Assembly: GCA_013821455.1 (NCBI GenBank)
Contig: JACDGS010000001.1
Location: forward strand, 104,268-168,267
Direction: 5' to 3'
Source of the DNA: Chthoniobacterales bacterium
GTDB lineage: Bacteria > Verrucomicrobiota > Verrucomicrobiia > Chthoniobacterales > UBA10450
Length of the DNA: 64,000 nt
The notes beneath the pieces are model-generated. The model saw only the letters and a list, made by a program, of their open reading frames with translations, made no database searches and was not told the DNA's origin. Each line of letters opens with the position of its first letter. Position 1 is the stretch's first letter. Shown piece by piece: positions 18,347 to 27,889 of this stretch. Made by a program: the position numbers and the translations under genes.

Positions 18347-19264
18347 CTAAGGCACGCCTTTCCAGGCGTGCGCATCCGGCAGGCTATTCTTCGTTAGGGT
18401 CAACTGAAACGCGGGCGCTTCTCCATGCGCGTAAGTAACTCCCTTCTTCTCCACCAGCAGCAAACAACGAAACTGTCCACCCGGTGATTCGCCCGTAATG
18501 ATATCCAAATCGATTGGCTTTCCCGCTTTCAAATCGATCCAATCGCCTGCCATATAACGCCCGCCGAAACGGCCATGTAATTCGGTCGTTTCCTTGGCAA
18601 ACCACTTCACTTTTAAGCGCGTGCCTGGTATGTCAGCGACTAACTCCGTCTGATCATTAACGGCCACGGCGACAAAGTCATCGGCGTCGCCCAGAAAACG
18701 ATAAGTGCCATCTTCCGGCGCGGCGACCTGACCTTTGTAATGCACCAGCCACGTCCGCGGTTCGACTGTCTTCTCTACCCCAAATGCGCGCGGCGCCGTA
18801 TCGGCATCGATGGTGTTGATTTGTAACTCAGTCGCATAGAGTGCGCGCGGCACGCGGTAATATTGATTCAACAGACCTTCGTCCCAACCCGAGTCGATGA
18901 ACTGTGCCACGACCTGCTCAAAGATATGCCGATCCATCGGCGTCTGTTGTCGTTTCTGATTTTGTTTAAAATCGTAAAGGATGCCGATGAGTGCGCCCGC
19001 CGAGCGCTTAGCGGAACCGAAGAGCGTGTTGGCATCCTTCTCGTCCGCGGCCCGAGCGACCACCGCGGAAAAAAAGACCAGCACAAATAGGGTCAGCCAC
19101 CAGCGCCGTAACTCAGGCTTCCAGCCTGACAAGTCGAGCGGGCATCCTGCCCGCAGGCGCTGCGAAGCAACGCCAACCCATCCTGCGGCTTGGAAGGCCG
19201 CTCGACCTATCAGGCTGGAAGCCTGAGTTACGACGTAAATGCCATGCTCTACGAATGTTCTCAC
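18347..19264 (-). CDS. Exported PA14-like protein, N-terminus overlapped by a palindromic element
   Basis: 305 residues if the GTG at 19264 (4 nt after the preceding stop) is used; 261 if the TTG at 19132 inside the repeat is used. The signal peptide (RRWWLTLFVLVFFSAVVARA) immediately follows the repeat. The mature part has ALIGILYDFKQN, FIDSGWDEGLLNQYYRVP, RAFGVEKTVEPRTWLVHYKG, PEDGTYRFLGDADDFVAVAV (PA14-type beta-sandwich) and GESPGGQFRCLLLVEKKGV. The same motifs in the same order occur in the gene at 55275-56459, a clear paralogue. It is the last gene of the MoxR operon. Its role is presumably binding of carbohydrate or surface material. Confidence 0.7.
   Translation of the reverse strand: MRTFVEHGIYVVTQASSLIGRAAFQAAGWVGVASQRLRAGCPLDLSGWKPELRRWWLTLFVLVFFSAVVARAADEKDANTLFGSAKRSAGALIGILYDFKQNQKRQQTPMDRHIFEQVVAQFIDSGWDEGLLNQYYRVPRALYATELQINTIDADTAPRAFGVEKTVEPRTWLVHYKGQVAAPEDGTYRFLGDADDFVAVAVNDQTELVADIPGTRLKVKWFAKETTELHGRFGGRYMAGDWIDLKAGKPIDLDIITGESPGGQFRCLLLVEKKGVTYAHGEAPAFQLTLTKNSLPDAHAWKGVP
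19107..19232. repeat. Palindromic element CGTAACTCAGGCTTCCAGCC, copy 1
   Basis: 126 bp with terminal inverted repeats CGTAACTCAGGCTTCCAGCC / GGCTGGAAGCCTGAGTTACG, plus inner GAGCGG..CCGCTC arms. It is read through in frame at the 5' end of the PA14-like gene (VTQASSLIGRAAFQAAGW). A second copy is at 27746-27859. Confidence 0.9.
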
Positions 19265-19268
19265 GATC

Positions 19269-21500
19269 TTACTTTTCCGGGACCACCCCATCGGCAATGT
19301 TCTTGTAATACTGCTGCACTTCGGCGCGATATTCCGCCGGCGGCTTTTCGTTTTGTAACTGTGCGATCGCATCGCGCTCGTGCGGACTTAAGCCGCTAAC
19401 GACCTCCGCCGGTCCGCCCGCCGCACCGGCGCCTTTTAGAAAGTCACCCGACTTTCCGCCGCCACCATTGCCCTGACCTTCCGCGACGCCGCCATCATTC
19501 TGTCGCTGACCTTCGGCATTGCCCGCATTACTCGGCATTGGCGCACCCGCTTGCGCGGCGATCTGCTGACCCGCGCCCGCCGCCGCCGCCTTTGCCTGCG
19601 CGAGTGCCTGCTGCGCGCCTTGCGCGGCCGCCTGGGCTTGCGCGGCATTTCCCTGGGCCGCTCCCTTCTGCGCTTCCGCCATTCTTTGCGCGGCTTGTTG
19701 CAGAGCAGTCTTAGTCTCGTTAGGCGCGCCCGCCTGGGCGGCGGCCTGCTCCGCGGCTTGGATTTGTTGTTGCGCGGCGGCGGCTTGATTGAAGGCTTTC
19801 GATAACCCGTCCGGCGTCTGCATATTCTTCTGCGCCTCGGCCACCGTCTGCGCGGCCTGCGCGATTTGATTAGCCACCTGATTCAAAGCTTGCTGAGCCG
19901 GCGTGTTCCCCGCGATCGCGGCCTCCTGTTGCGCCAGGAGTTGAGCAGCTTTGCCTAACGATTCCGCCGCCGCCTGCTGCGCGGGCGCGGTCGGCTGCGC
20001 CATCAGCTCCGCCGCCGCGGCCAGGGCTTGCGCGGCGTCCGGCGCGACGGGAAGAGCTTTTTGCTGCAACTCATTCACCTTCTGTTGCAACGCCGCCTTC
20101 TGCCCGGGGGTGAGTCCAAACGGAGGTGCTGCTCCCGGTTGGGCGCGCGCCTGTTGCGCGGCGGCGTCAGCGGTTTGACGTTGCAAATTCGCGAGAGTTG
20201 CCGCCATTTCGCCCGCTGTTCTCGGCCTCGCGGCGGCGCTTTGCGCGGCCTGTTGCTCCAGCGCATTGCTCGCCGCTTGCATCTGGTCGAGCGCGGCTTG
20301 CGTGTTCGCGCGCGCTTCCGGCCGCTCCTCCCACATCCGTCGATAGTTCGCGAGAGCAGCGTCGATTTTCTCCTGCGCCTGTTGCAGGTTAGCCGCGGCG
20401 CTGCTGTTCAAAGGCTGAATCTCGGCGCGCAAAGCCGCGGCTTGGTCGCCTAACGACGCCGCCAGCCGCTTCAGTTCATCCGGGACACTCTTCTTCACGC
20501 CGATCTCGTCGATTTTCCCATTCAGATCCTTTTGCTGCTCGAGCACTTTCTTCAGGTCGCCCGCTAAGGCGGCGAGCCGTTCCAGCGGATTTTGATTTGA
20601 GGAAACTGCCTGCTCCATCAGGACAAGTGTCTTCGCGCATTCGTTTTGTAAATCGGCCGCGGAAGGAAGAGGTCCTTTACTCGTTAGGCTAGCTGCTTCC
20701 TGTTCGGACTCCGCCAGTTTCCGCTCGTGCGCCACCGCCGCGGCGCGAGCGATGCGCGGGCGCGAGTCTTCTGGAAGATCGCGCGCCAAGCCGTCGAGTC
20801 TGGTAACCAGCGTGGTGACGTCCTGCGCGAGCAACTTTTGATCGTCGGAGACTACTTCGAAGCGCCTCTGATCGTCGTTGTGCAGGTCGTTAGGCTGCGG
20901 CTGGATGCGGCCCAGGCGCGCTGTTTCTACCTGTGCCGCCACCTGCCGGCGCAGGAGTGCGCTCAACTCCGTCGCTATGCCGTCGAGCGACTGTCGAGCG
21001 TCGAGATCGACCGCGAGCTGCTTCAGGGCGCTGCTGATCTTCGACTGGTTTTTCATCGCGCCCGCGATCTTGGAAAGCTGAGCGCTGCGATCGATGCTCA
21101 GGCTGGCGTCGCGCAAGGCCTGTACCGCCGTCTCCATCTCGCCCTTGGAAAGACTTTCCATTTGCTTGAGCGCGCGATCGACCGCCGCGACATCGTTAGG
21201 CATAAGCTGTCGCATCGCTTCCGCCACCTCCGCGAGCTGCGCCTGGATTGCCGCCGTATCCTTCTGCAAAGTCTCCTGCGCGACGCTGGCCCGATAAGCT
21301 TCGCTCTGCTGATCGCTATTTTTCTGCGCGCGCGCAACGGGAACGGCAAAGAGAGAAACGGCGAGTAGTGTTATACTCGTTAGGCTAACGCTGTAGCGTC
21401 CGCTGTCCTCAGCGGATTTCGGAACGTCATTTGTGCTGGCAGGTCTTTTTGCGCTGAGGACAGCGCACGCTACAGCGGTCAGTTTGGCTCGGAGTTTCAT
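19269..21500 (-). CDS. Ala/Gln-rich coiled-coil exported protein of the MoxR operon
   Basis: 743 residues. The start overlaps the previous stop by 4 nt (ATGA). Codons ~9-37 are the CTGTAGCG repeat read in frame (AVACAVLSAKRPAS). A hydrophobic signal segment follows at ~41-58 (LTSITLLAVSLFAVPVARA). The rest is a very long alpha-helical coiled coil rich in Ala, Gln and Leu (AQAAQTVAEAQKNM, AAQQQIQAAEQAAAQAG), ending with a short acidic tail and SPHERDAIAQLQNEKPP. Coiled-coil proteins in this position are usual in verrucomicrobial and planctomycete MoxR operons. Function unknown; a periplasmic spacer or scaffold is a guess. It carries eight or nine CGTTAGGC motifs. Confidence 0.7.
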   Translation of the reverse strand: MKLRAKLTAVACAVLSAKRPASTNDVPKSAEDSGRYSVSLTSITLLAVSLFAVPVARAQKNSDQQSEAYRASVAQETLQKDTAAIQAQLAEVAEAMRQLMPNDVAAVDRALKQMESLSKGEMETAVQALRDASLSIDRSAQLSKIAGAMKNQSKISSALKQLAVDLDARQSLDGIATELSALLRRQVAAQVETARLGRIQPQPNDLHNDDQRRFEVVSDDQKLLAQDVTTLVTRLDGLARDLPEDSRPRIARAAAVAHERKLAESEQEAASLTSKGPLPSAADLQNECAKTLVLMEQAVSSNQNPLERLAALAGDLKKVLEQQKDLNGKIDEIGVKKSVPDELKRLAASLGDQAAALRAEIQPLNSSAAANLQQAQEKIDAALANYRRMWEERPEARANTQAALDQMQAASNALEQQAAQSAAARPRTAGEMAATLANLQRQTADAAAQQARAQPGAAPPFGLTPGQKAALQQKVNELQQKALPVAPDAAQALAAAAELMAQPTAPAQQAAAESLGKAAQLLAQQEAAIAGNTPAQQALNQVANQIAQAAQTVAEAQKNMQTPDGLSKAFNQAAAAQQQIQAAEQAAAQAGAPNETKTALQQAAQRMAEAQKGAAQGNAAQAQAAAQGAQQALAQAKAAAAGAGQQIAAQAGAPMPSNAGNAEGQRQNDGGVAEGQGNGGGGKSGDFLKGAGAAGGPAEVVSGLSPHERDAIAQLQNEKPPAEYRAEVQQYYKNIADGVVPEK
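21391..21475. repeat. CTGTAGCG inverted repeat, copy 3, inside a coding sequence
   Basis: 85 bp with CTGTAGCGTCCGCTGTCCTC at one end and GAGGACAGCGCACGCTACAG at the other. It lies between the ATG and the hydrophobic core of the signal peptide of the coiled-coil gene and keeps the frame open. CGTTAGGC (21378-21385) abuts it. Confidence 0.9.
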
Positions 21501-23203
21501 GGGCTTTTCGGCTGTAAAATTGATTCTACGCGCGAGCGCAGGTCCTGTTGGGTGCGCGAAAGGTCTTCGATCGACTCCGCGTGTTTGCGCAAGGTCTCAG
21601 TCAGCTCGCTGCGCTTGGCCTCGACCGAGACCAGCGTCCATTGCCGCACGGGCGAGTAAGTCACTCCCGGGCCAGTGACGTCGTTGTTATCGACCGCTTC
21701 GATCCAGTAATGAATGACCGTACCTTCCTTCCAATCCACCACCTCCGCCGGCTCTTTCCATTCGTAGTCGAAGACGAGCGCGGCGGCTGGTTTCGGAATC
21801 GTTAGGGCGATTTTCTTCGCTTTCTCCGGGCTCGGAACTTCGCCCTCAGCAAGGGTGCTCGCGGGTTGGACGCAGAGAAAAACCAGCTTTATCTGGAAAT
21901 CATCGCGTGCGGTAAAACGCAAGCGCGGGTGCGCCGTCGGGATAATCGTAGTCTCGTTAGGCTGACCGTCGGCGATAACAATCTCCGGCGGTTTGTCGGG
22001 CACAATCTCGATGGCATAGACAGCATTGTTCGTTGTCTTCACTCCGCGCACGTTTTGCAGACCGACCGAGAAACCAGTGAGACCTTTCGCGGGAATAGGA
22101 AGCTCCCCGCTGAAGGCTTTGTGCTGATCTTCGATTTTCATGGCGACGACGTTATTGCTGCCCTGCGCGATGAGACTAGCGCTCTGCAAGGTTTGATCAG
22201 CGCGTCCCCCGACTTCGAGCCGGCTGCCGGCGAGGAGCGAGAGATTACCCGGCGCGACCGGCGTGCGCGGTAAGCCCGTGTAAGGCGGAAAGACTTGCTC
22301 GAACTTTAGCTCCTGCACGACCGGCGGATGGATCAGAGTGACCTTTGCCAGAGGCCCGCGGCCATCGTTCAGGTAGAAGCGATAACTCACCGGTTGCTGC
22401 ACATTCGGGATCGTTAGGTTAAAAAGCTCGCGCGTCGTGGCCTTGGGATTAACCGCGATCCACTCCGGACTTTTCCCTTCGTAGGTCAGTTCGATGCGAC
22501 CGGTGCGCGGGATGACGCCTTGGGCGCGGGCGGCTAACTCGATCGTCTCGCCGGGTTGAATTTCAAAATTCCCGCTGACCGGAACAACAATGGTTTGAGT
22601 TGGCAAAGGGACATTGTGCAGAAAGAAGCGCTGCCAGAGGACAAGGCTGCGCGGTGCGCCGAGAGCGGTCAGGGCAAGTACGACGCCTAACGAGCAAAGG
22701 ACGATCCAGCGCAGACGTTTCAGATGCTTGCGCTCAACCGCCATGCGCAAGTCCATTTGCTCGATCCTTTTCGCGGTTTGCGCGAGGAGAGCGTCGATCA
22801 GAAAAGGCGAGCCGTCGGGGCTGCGCGCGAGCTGGACGGAGGAAATAAGGGAAGTGCGCAGTTGCGGCCAGCGGCTTTCGGCGAGAAGCGCGGCTTCATC
22901 CGGCCCGAGCTGCTGCCGCCAGGGCCGGAAACCGAACTGATAGCCGACACCTAACAAACAAAGGGCCCCTAACGAGAAAAGGATTGCCCGCACCGGCCAA
23001 GCGAGATCGAAGAGCAAGTCGGTCATCATTTCCGCAAGTGGGAAAAGACAAATCCCAGTCACGGCCCAGAGCGCGCCTTCCAGCCAGCTCAGGTGCAGCG
23101 CGCGCGCGGAGAGACTGCGCAGACGTTGCTGCACAATGGCCGGCAGCCGCGCGGGCATCGGTCGCGGTGGGAGCGGAGCTTTGGGTTGCAAAGGCATCTT
23201 CAT
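21497..23203 (-). CDS. Large membrane protein with Ig-like domain, DUF4175-like
   Basis: 568 residues. There are two membrane segments near the N-terminus (residues ~44-66 and ~72-95, ALWAVTGICLFPLAEMM and RAILFSLGALCLLGVGYQFG) and a third at ~164-183 (WIVLCSLGVVLALTALGA). A long periplasmic part follows (IQPGETIELAARAQG, PVSYRFYLNDGRGP, AHPRLRFTARDDFQI), then a short C-terminal coiled coil (LRKHAESIEDLSRTQQDLRS). It resembles the DUF4175-type proteins found next to MoxR/VWA genes. It lies 6 nt after the upstream VWA gene. Function unknown; an envelope complex with the adjacent coiled coil is inferred. Confidence 0.65.
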   Translation of the reverse strand: MKMPLQPKAPLPPRPMPARLPAIVQQRLRSLSARALHLSWLEGALWAVTGICLFPLAEMMTDLLFDLAWPVRAILFSLGALCLLGVGYQFGFRPWRQQLGPDEAALLAESRWPQLRTSLISSVQLARSPDGSPFLIDALLAQTAKRIEQMDLRMAVERKHLKRLRWIVLCSLGVVLALTALGAPRSLVLWQRFFLHNVPLPTQTIVVPVSGNFEIQPGETIELAARAQGVIPRTGRIELTYEGKSPEWIAVNPKATTRELFNLTIPNVQQPVSYRFYLNDGRGPLAKVTLIHPPVVQELKFEQVFPPYTGLPRTPVAPGNLSLLAGSRLEVGGRADQTLQSASLIAQGSNNVVAMKIEDQHKAFSGELPIPAKGLTGFSVGLQNVRGVKTTNNAVYAIEIVPDKPPEIVIADGQPNETTIIPTAHPRLRFTARDDFQIKLVFLCVQPASTLAEGEVPSPEKAKKIALTIPKPAAALVFDYEWKEPAEVVDWKEGTVIHYWIEAVDNNDVTGPGVTYSPVRQWTLVSVEAKRSELTETLRKHAESIEDLSRTQQDLRSRVESILQPKSP

Positions 23204-23209
23204 AGCGGG

Positions 23210-25603
23210 TTACTTTAGTTGCCAGAGGCGACGGAACAACCATTCGGCGCAGGCGAGAACCATCAGGACCACCATCCACCAGCCGGAATAAAAGAGTTCG
23301 ATCTTCTTGAAGGCCGGGATGGTCGCGCTGCGGCTGGCAATCAGCTCCGGCAAAGTGTTGAGATTTTCTTCGCGCAAAAGCTTTCCACCGGAGATATCCG
23401 CCATGGTTTGTAACAGCGACGCGTCCATGGCGGTCGCACTCATCTCTAGTCTGGGTGGAATCGCTTCGAACTTTATCACCGCCTTAGGATCGATAATCGT
23501 CGAAAAGCGATATTGCCCGGCGGATTTCGCGGTAAATTCGACGGAGTATTCGCCTGGAGCATCAGGACTTTGCAAAAGACGTAGCTCAGACGTCTCGTCT
23601 TTGCCGTTAGGCGGCGTAAAGGTAAGTGTGCCTGGCACGGACGGTTCGTTTAACGGCACAAAGTCGTCGCCTAACAACTTGCCCGAGATAACCACTTTCT
23701 CGCCCGCGAGATATTCCGGGCGCGCAACCTTCAGCTGAGTCTTGGGCGAGGCGCCGAGTTGCCGTTCGAGCGAGAAATTCTGGATAATCTGATTCCAAAT
23801 CCGGGCGTAATACTTTTCGCCGATCTGGCTGCGCCAGCGATAAGTCTCATCGAAACCGAAATACATGACCGAGCCCTGACCGTATTGCTGCTGCGCGATC
23901 ACCGGTGCGGGCTGTTCGCCCGGGTCGTCAGGGGCGGTCGTTAGGTAAACCTGCGCCGTCGGCCGCGCCCGCGCCACGCGCGCGAACCAGCGCACGCCCG
24001 GTAAAGAGTTCCAGATTTCGCGATTCTCCAGCGTGTTCTCGGAGAGACGCAGGAGCGGGGATAACTCACCGTTAGGGGAAAGCTTAAGGCGCAAGGGGCG
24101 GCGGCTGCGTTCCGCCATTCCTTCACTCGTTAGGCTGCGATTAAGCTCGACCGGCAGCAAAGGTTCGAGCGGTGTCCCGGCATATTCGAAAGGATTATGC
24201 TTCGGCCCGGTGAGGAAAATAAGACCGCCGCCTAGCTCGCCGACCCATTCGTTGATCAGCTTCATATGTTCGGGACCGAGGTCTTTCGGATCGGCGTCGC
24301 CCAGAACGATGATTTCATTCTCGACCAGATCGGCGCGGGTTTTCGGAAACTCTTTCAGAAAAGGAGAGTTAGACTCGTTAGCCAACTCCGGATCGCCATC
24401 GAAGAGGACGCATTTCACCGCGAGCCGTCGATCGCGTTCAAGGGTGGATAAGAGATAACGATAATCCCAGCGTGGTTCGCCCTCGATGTAGAGGACTTTG
24501 ATCTGGTTATCGAGGACGCGGACCTTGGTCGAAGCAGAGTTATTATCGGGCGATGACTCTTCTTCGAGCGGATCGATGACCGCCTCGATCTTTGCTTCAC
24601 CCTTTTCCTCGGGTACATAACCGAGCTGGTACTCCGCCTCGCTCGCGCCATCGAGTTTGATCTCGCGTTCATCGACCTTTTTCCCGTTAGCTTTGAGCTG
24701 CAGTTTTACGGTGCGGCTATTAAAGCCCGACGCGCGCACGCGCACAGAAAATTCCGCGCGTTCCTTGAGAAAAGCGCCGCGCGGACCGGTCACTTCACGC
24801 ACAACGATGTCCTGTGGTCCGGTGATGCCGACGCCGTAGAGAAAGAGCGGCAGGCCGGCGTCCTTTGCGACCTCCGCGATTTCTTCCGGCGGTGTGCCAG
24901 TGTTATTGGCGCCATCGGTCAGGATGAGAATGCCGGCAATAGGCTGCCCGCGATTTTCCTCCAGCACCTGGCGAAGCGAATCGCCCAGAGCCGTGACATC
25001 GTCGGTGAAGTTGAGCTTGTGAAAGAGGCCCGCGGCGTCGTCGCCTGACATCGCGCCAAGCGGTCGGGCTTCGCGTCCGAAACCGTAGAAGGAGAGGTCG
25101 GCCTTTTCTTCGAGACGTGGCCAAAGTCTCATCTGTTGGTTCGCGGCCAGGGCCTGCAGGACTTCCACGCGTGAGGGATCGTGGGAGTTAGCCGGCGGGG
25201 TGGCTTTCAAATCTGTCGCCGGCGGCAACTGACCGGCGGCGATGGCCGCGCGGATCTTATCCTCGACGGCGCTGCGATGATCCTTGATCTGCATGCTCTG
25301 GGAGGAGTCGATCAAAACGAGCAGGCGCTCGCGCACGGGATCGTTCAAAGTTAGCAATAAGACTGGCCTAACGAGTAAAAGAAGGAAGAAAAGCGCGAGC
25401 AGTGCGCGCAAGCTGGTGAGCAGGAGTCGTTGACGACGGGAAAGGCCCTGACCAGCCCAACGATAAAGCCACCAAATCGCGGCGGCAGCGAGAAGGAAGA
25501 AAAGAAACGCCCAACCCCAGCTCAGACCCTCGTAGGAAAGCACAGCTTCCGCGCTTCCACCTGCGGGCGCGTGGACGAGCCGGCTGAGAAGCACACGAAT
25601 CAT
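23210..25603 (-). CDS. VWA-domain membrane protein (BatB/glutamine-amidotransferase-like)
   Basis: 797 residues from ATG at 25603, which overlaps the upstream stop by 4 nt; an upstream in-frame extension to 25681 is inside the previous gene. Membrane segments are at ~30-46 and ~62-86. A VWA domain follows with a MIDAS in VLIDSSQSMQ (D99, S101, S103). Residues ~370-560 (VLYIEGEPRWDYRYLLS, LGDADPKDL, GGGLIFLTGP) are like the class-I glutamine-amidotransferase fold seen in such proteins. A C-terminal helix anchors it (WWMVVLMVLACAEWLF). Known: these operons are linked to metal-dependent protein assembly and envelope stress. Confidence 0.8.
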   Translation of the reverse strand: MIRVLLSRLVHAPAGGSAEAVLSYEGLSWGWAFLFFLLAAAAIWWLYRWAGQGLSRRQRLLLTSLRALLALFFLLLLVRPVLLLTLNDPVRERLLVLIDSSQSMQIKDHRSAVEDKIRAAIAAGQLPPATDLKATPPANSHDPSRVEVLQALAANQQMRLWPRLEEKADLSFYGFGREARPLGAMSGDDAAGLFHKLNFTDDVTALGDSLRQVLEENRGQPIAGILILTDGANNTGTPPEEIAEVAKDAGLPLFLYGVGITGPQDIVVREVTGPRGAFLKERAEFSVRVRASGFNSRTVKLQLKANGKKVDEREIKLDGASEAEYQLGYVPEEKGEAKIEAVIDPLEEESSPDNNSASTKVRVLDNQIKVLYIEGEPRWDYRYLLSTLERDRRLAVKCVLFDGDPELANESNSPFLKEFPKTRADLVENEIIVLGDADPKDLGPEHMKLINEWVGELGGGLIFLTGPKHNPFEYAGTPLEPLLPVELNRSLTSEGMAERSRRPLRLKLSPNGELSPLLRLSENTLENREIWNSLPGVRWFARVARARPTAQVYLTTAPDDPGEQPAPVIAQQQYGQGSVMYFGFDETYRWRSQIGEKYYARIWNQIIQNFSLERQLGASPKTQLKVARPEYLAGEKVVISGKLLGDDFVPLNEPSVPGTLTFTPPNGKDETSELRLLQSPDAPGEYSVEFTAKSAGQYRFSTIIDPKAVIKFEAIPPRLEMSATAMDASLLQTMADISGGKLLREENLNTLPELIASRSATIPAFKKIELFYSGWWMVVLMVLACAEWLFRRLWQLK

Positions 25604-27747
25604 TTCGCGAAACTGAACTTGTGCGCGAGAACCATTTCCACGAGCGCGACGAGGGCAGCAAGAAGGATCAACAGTCCCCAAAGCTCGCGCCGTACCCCTG
25701 TAGCTGTTTCGCTGTGCGAAACATGGGCATCGGCCACACCTTTACTCGTTAGGCCAGCCAGTTGCTCTGGTGGAATAGTTCGCAAGTCCGATTCCGCCGG
25801 ATCGATCTGCACCGCGCAGGCGGCGATCGCGCGATCGCTACCCGCGGCGAAGAAGCGGTAAGCGCCGGGCTCGTCTGTATCGCGATAGCGCACCACCGCT
25901 TCCTGATTGATCAGCTCGACTTTGCCGGTCGGCCGCGGCTTTCCTTTCCCGCCAGGCACGAGAACGTTGATTTCCCGTCCGACCAGATCGGCCGCGACTT
26001 TCACCTGCAAGGCAGCGCCGGGCTGGAGGTTGATCTGGCCAGGCTGTTCATCCGGGGCGACAAAGGCAACGAGGCGCTGGAGGAGGGGAACGAAGTCGGG
26101 ATGAATCGGGAGGTTACTCCACTTCGTATTCGCGGTGCTGCTGAAGAGGACGACGCGGCCTTTGCCATAACTCTTCTCCGCGATCGCAGGCGAACCGTCG
26201 GCGTAATTAACGATGGCGTGCGCGGACTCGTTTTCGTTTTTGGAAGGTGTCAGGGTCAGCGGGAAGAACTTCGTCGCGCGGACCGAGCCGAGGTTGCCAT
26301 TTTTGTTCTCGTTCCAAATGGCCGTAACCGGACTCTTATACTCGTTAGGCTGCCAGGAGGCGAACTTCCCTTCCGCGCCCGGATCGCGCAGATCGCCTAA
26401 CCTGGCCGGCAGCATCTCACTAAGGATGACATCGTTGTTGTAAGTCGCGGCCTTCACCTGGGGACCGGGAAAAGTGACCAGCGCGCCGCCTTCACGGACA
26501 TAGCGTTGCACGTTTTGCGCGGCGGCGGGATCGAGCCGCGCCACGTCGCAGAGAAAGATGATATTCTTGCGGCTAAGATCGGCGGCGGCGAGCGCGGCCG
26601 GTGTGATGGTCTCCGTTTTCAAGTAGTAACTCTCGCGCCGGGAAGGGGAGATCGGGATAAGTGCATTCGCGAGAAAGAAGCCCGCGCGATCCTGCGGTGC
26701 TGCGTCCGCGTCGCCATCGACGATGGTGGTGAAAAGATGATCGATGACGCGGATGGCTAACGAACGCTTGTTATCAGCCGGGAATCGATCGGAGCCGATC
26801 GCGGCGGTGAGAGTGTAGTAACCGGGTTTGTCGAAGCGCGCGTTTAACTGCACGGCCCGCGATTTGCCCGCTTCGATTTGGTCGATCACGGCGGCGTCGA
26901 TGGGCGGTCCGTCGTCCGCGGTGAGAGTGACGCGCGTCGCCGCTACTAGGGTGGTCCCGAAGTTACTGACTTCGACGACGCAACCGACCGGCTGACCGGC
27001 GGCGATCATGCTGCTGGCCGGTTTTAGGGAAGTGATCGCGACGTTATCCTCGCCGTGCTCCACCGCAGAAACGACGCGTAACTGTATATCGGGCGCGGCG
27101 AGGAGTGCGGTCCGTACGTCTTCAAGGCCAGACCAGGCGTTAAGCTGGTTGTCAGTGAAGACGACCACTTCCTTCTTTGCTCCGACGGAGGTGCGCAATG
27201 TCTCGAGCGCAGTCTTAATCGCGGACGGGAGATCGGCGGTGCGGCCGGTCGGCTCCGCGAGGTCGAGCGCGTGCCTAACGAGTGTAAGTTGTGGAGTAGG
27301 CCGGGCGATGATCTGATTCACTCGATTACTAACGAGAAATAGAGCGGCCTGCGAGCCTTGGGCGAGGCGCTCCAGTTCCTTACCGGCGGCGGCTTTGGCC
27401 TGCTCGAAGCGGGTTTGCAGGCCGTTGCTCTGCTCCATGCTCGCGCTTTGATCGAGGAGGAGGACCTGGATGGCCGGTCCATACGCGCCGGTGCTGGCCG
27501 CGCCGCCGGGATTCAAAACGGGGCGTGCGAAAGCGAGCGCGAGAAGGGCGATGAGGAGACAGCGCAGGAGAAGGAGGATGAGATCTTCCACGCGCAGACG
27601 GCGCTGATTCTTGTTCAGGCTCTCGCGCAGGAAGCGCGTCGCGCCCCAACGCACGACAGTCACTTTGCGGCGGTTAAGGAGGTGAATCGCGATCGGCGCG
27701 GCGATGACGTCCAGACCCACAAGCAGAGTTGGCGCGAGGAAGGTCAC
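25600..27747 (-). CDS. BatA-type membrane protein with VWA domain
   Basis: 715 residues from a GTG at 27747. The N-terminus is the aerotolerance/BatA two-helix domain: FLAPTLLVGLDVIAAPIAIH (residues 3-22), RRKVTVVRWGATRFL, and a second helix at ~55-75 (LILLLLRCLLIALLALAFAR). The VWA MIDAS is in LLLDQSASMEQ (D99, S101, S103). A C-terminal helix at ~689-711 (LWGLLILLAALVALVEM) re-enters the membrane. The start codon lies at the very edge of a palindromic element, so its ribosome-binding region is repeat DNA. LTSKG near the C-terminus (25743) comes from the extended CGTTAGGC element. Confidence 0.82.
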   Translation of the reverse strand: MTFLAPTLLVGLDVIAAPIAIHLLNRRKVTVVRWGATRFLRESLNKNQRRLRVEDLILLLLRCLLIALLALAFARPVLNPGGAASTGAYGPAIQVLLLDQSASMEQSNGLQTRFEQAKAAAGKELERLAQGSQAALFLVSNRVNQIIARPTPQLTLVRHALDLAEPTGRTADLPSAIKTALETLRTSVGAKKEVVVFTDNQLNAWSGLEDVRTALLAAPDIQLRVVSAVEHGEDNVAITSLKPASSMIAAGQPVGCVVEVSNFGTTLVAATRVTLTADDGPPIDAAVIDQIEAGKSRAVQLNARFDKPGYYTLTAAIGSDRFPADNKRSLAIRVIDHLFTTIVDGDADAAPQDRAGFFLANALIPISPSRRESYYLKTETITPAALAAADLSRKNIIFLCDVARLDPAAAQNVQRYVREGGALVTFPGPQVKAATYNNDVILSEMLPARLGDLRDPGAEGKFASWQPNEYKSPVTAIWNENKNGNLGSVRATKFFPLTLTPSKNENESAHAIVNYADGSPAIAEKSYGKGRVVLFSSTANTKWSNLPIHPDFVPLLQRLVAFVAPDEQPGQINLQPGAALQVKVAADLVGREINVLVPGGKGKPRPTGKVELINQEAVVRYRDTDEPGAYRFFAAGSDRAIAACAVQIDPAESDLRTIPPEQLAGLTSKGVADAHVSHSETATGVRRELWGLLILLAALVALVEMVLAHKFSFAK

Positions 27748-27859
27748 GTAACACAGGCTTCCAGCCTGTCGGGTCTTGCGGGCATCCTGCCTGCAAGGTC
27801 GCGCCGCGGTGCGGGCTGGAAGCCCGCTCGACCTGACAGGCTAAAAGCCTGTGTTACGT
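27746..27859. repeat. Palindromic element ACGTAACACAGGCTTCCAGC, copy 2
   Basis: 114 bp with inverted ends ACGTAACACAGGCTTCCAGC / CAGGCTAAAAGCCTGTGTTA (the right end has one altered stretch). It occupies most of the gap between the DUF58 gene and the BatA-like gene and abuts the GTG of the latter. The unit at 19107-19232 belongs to the same family. Confidence 0.88.
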
Positions 27860-27889
27860 CGACAAAAAGCCGGCGGCGAAAAAACATAC

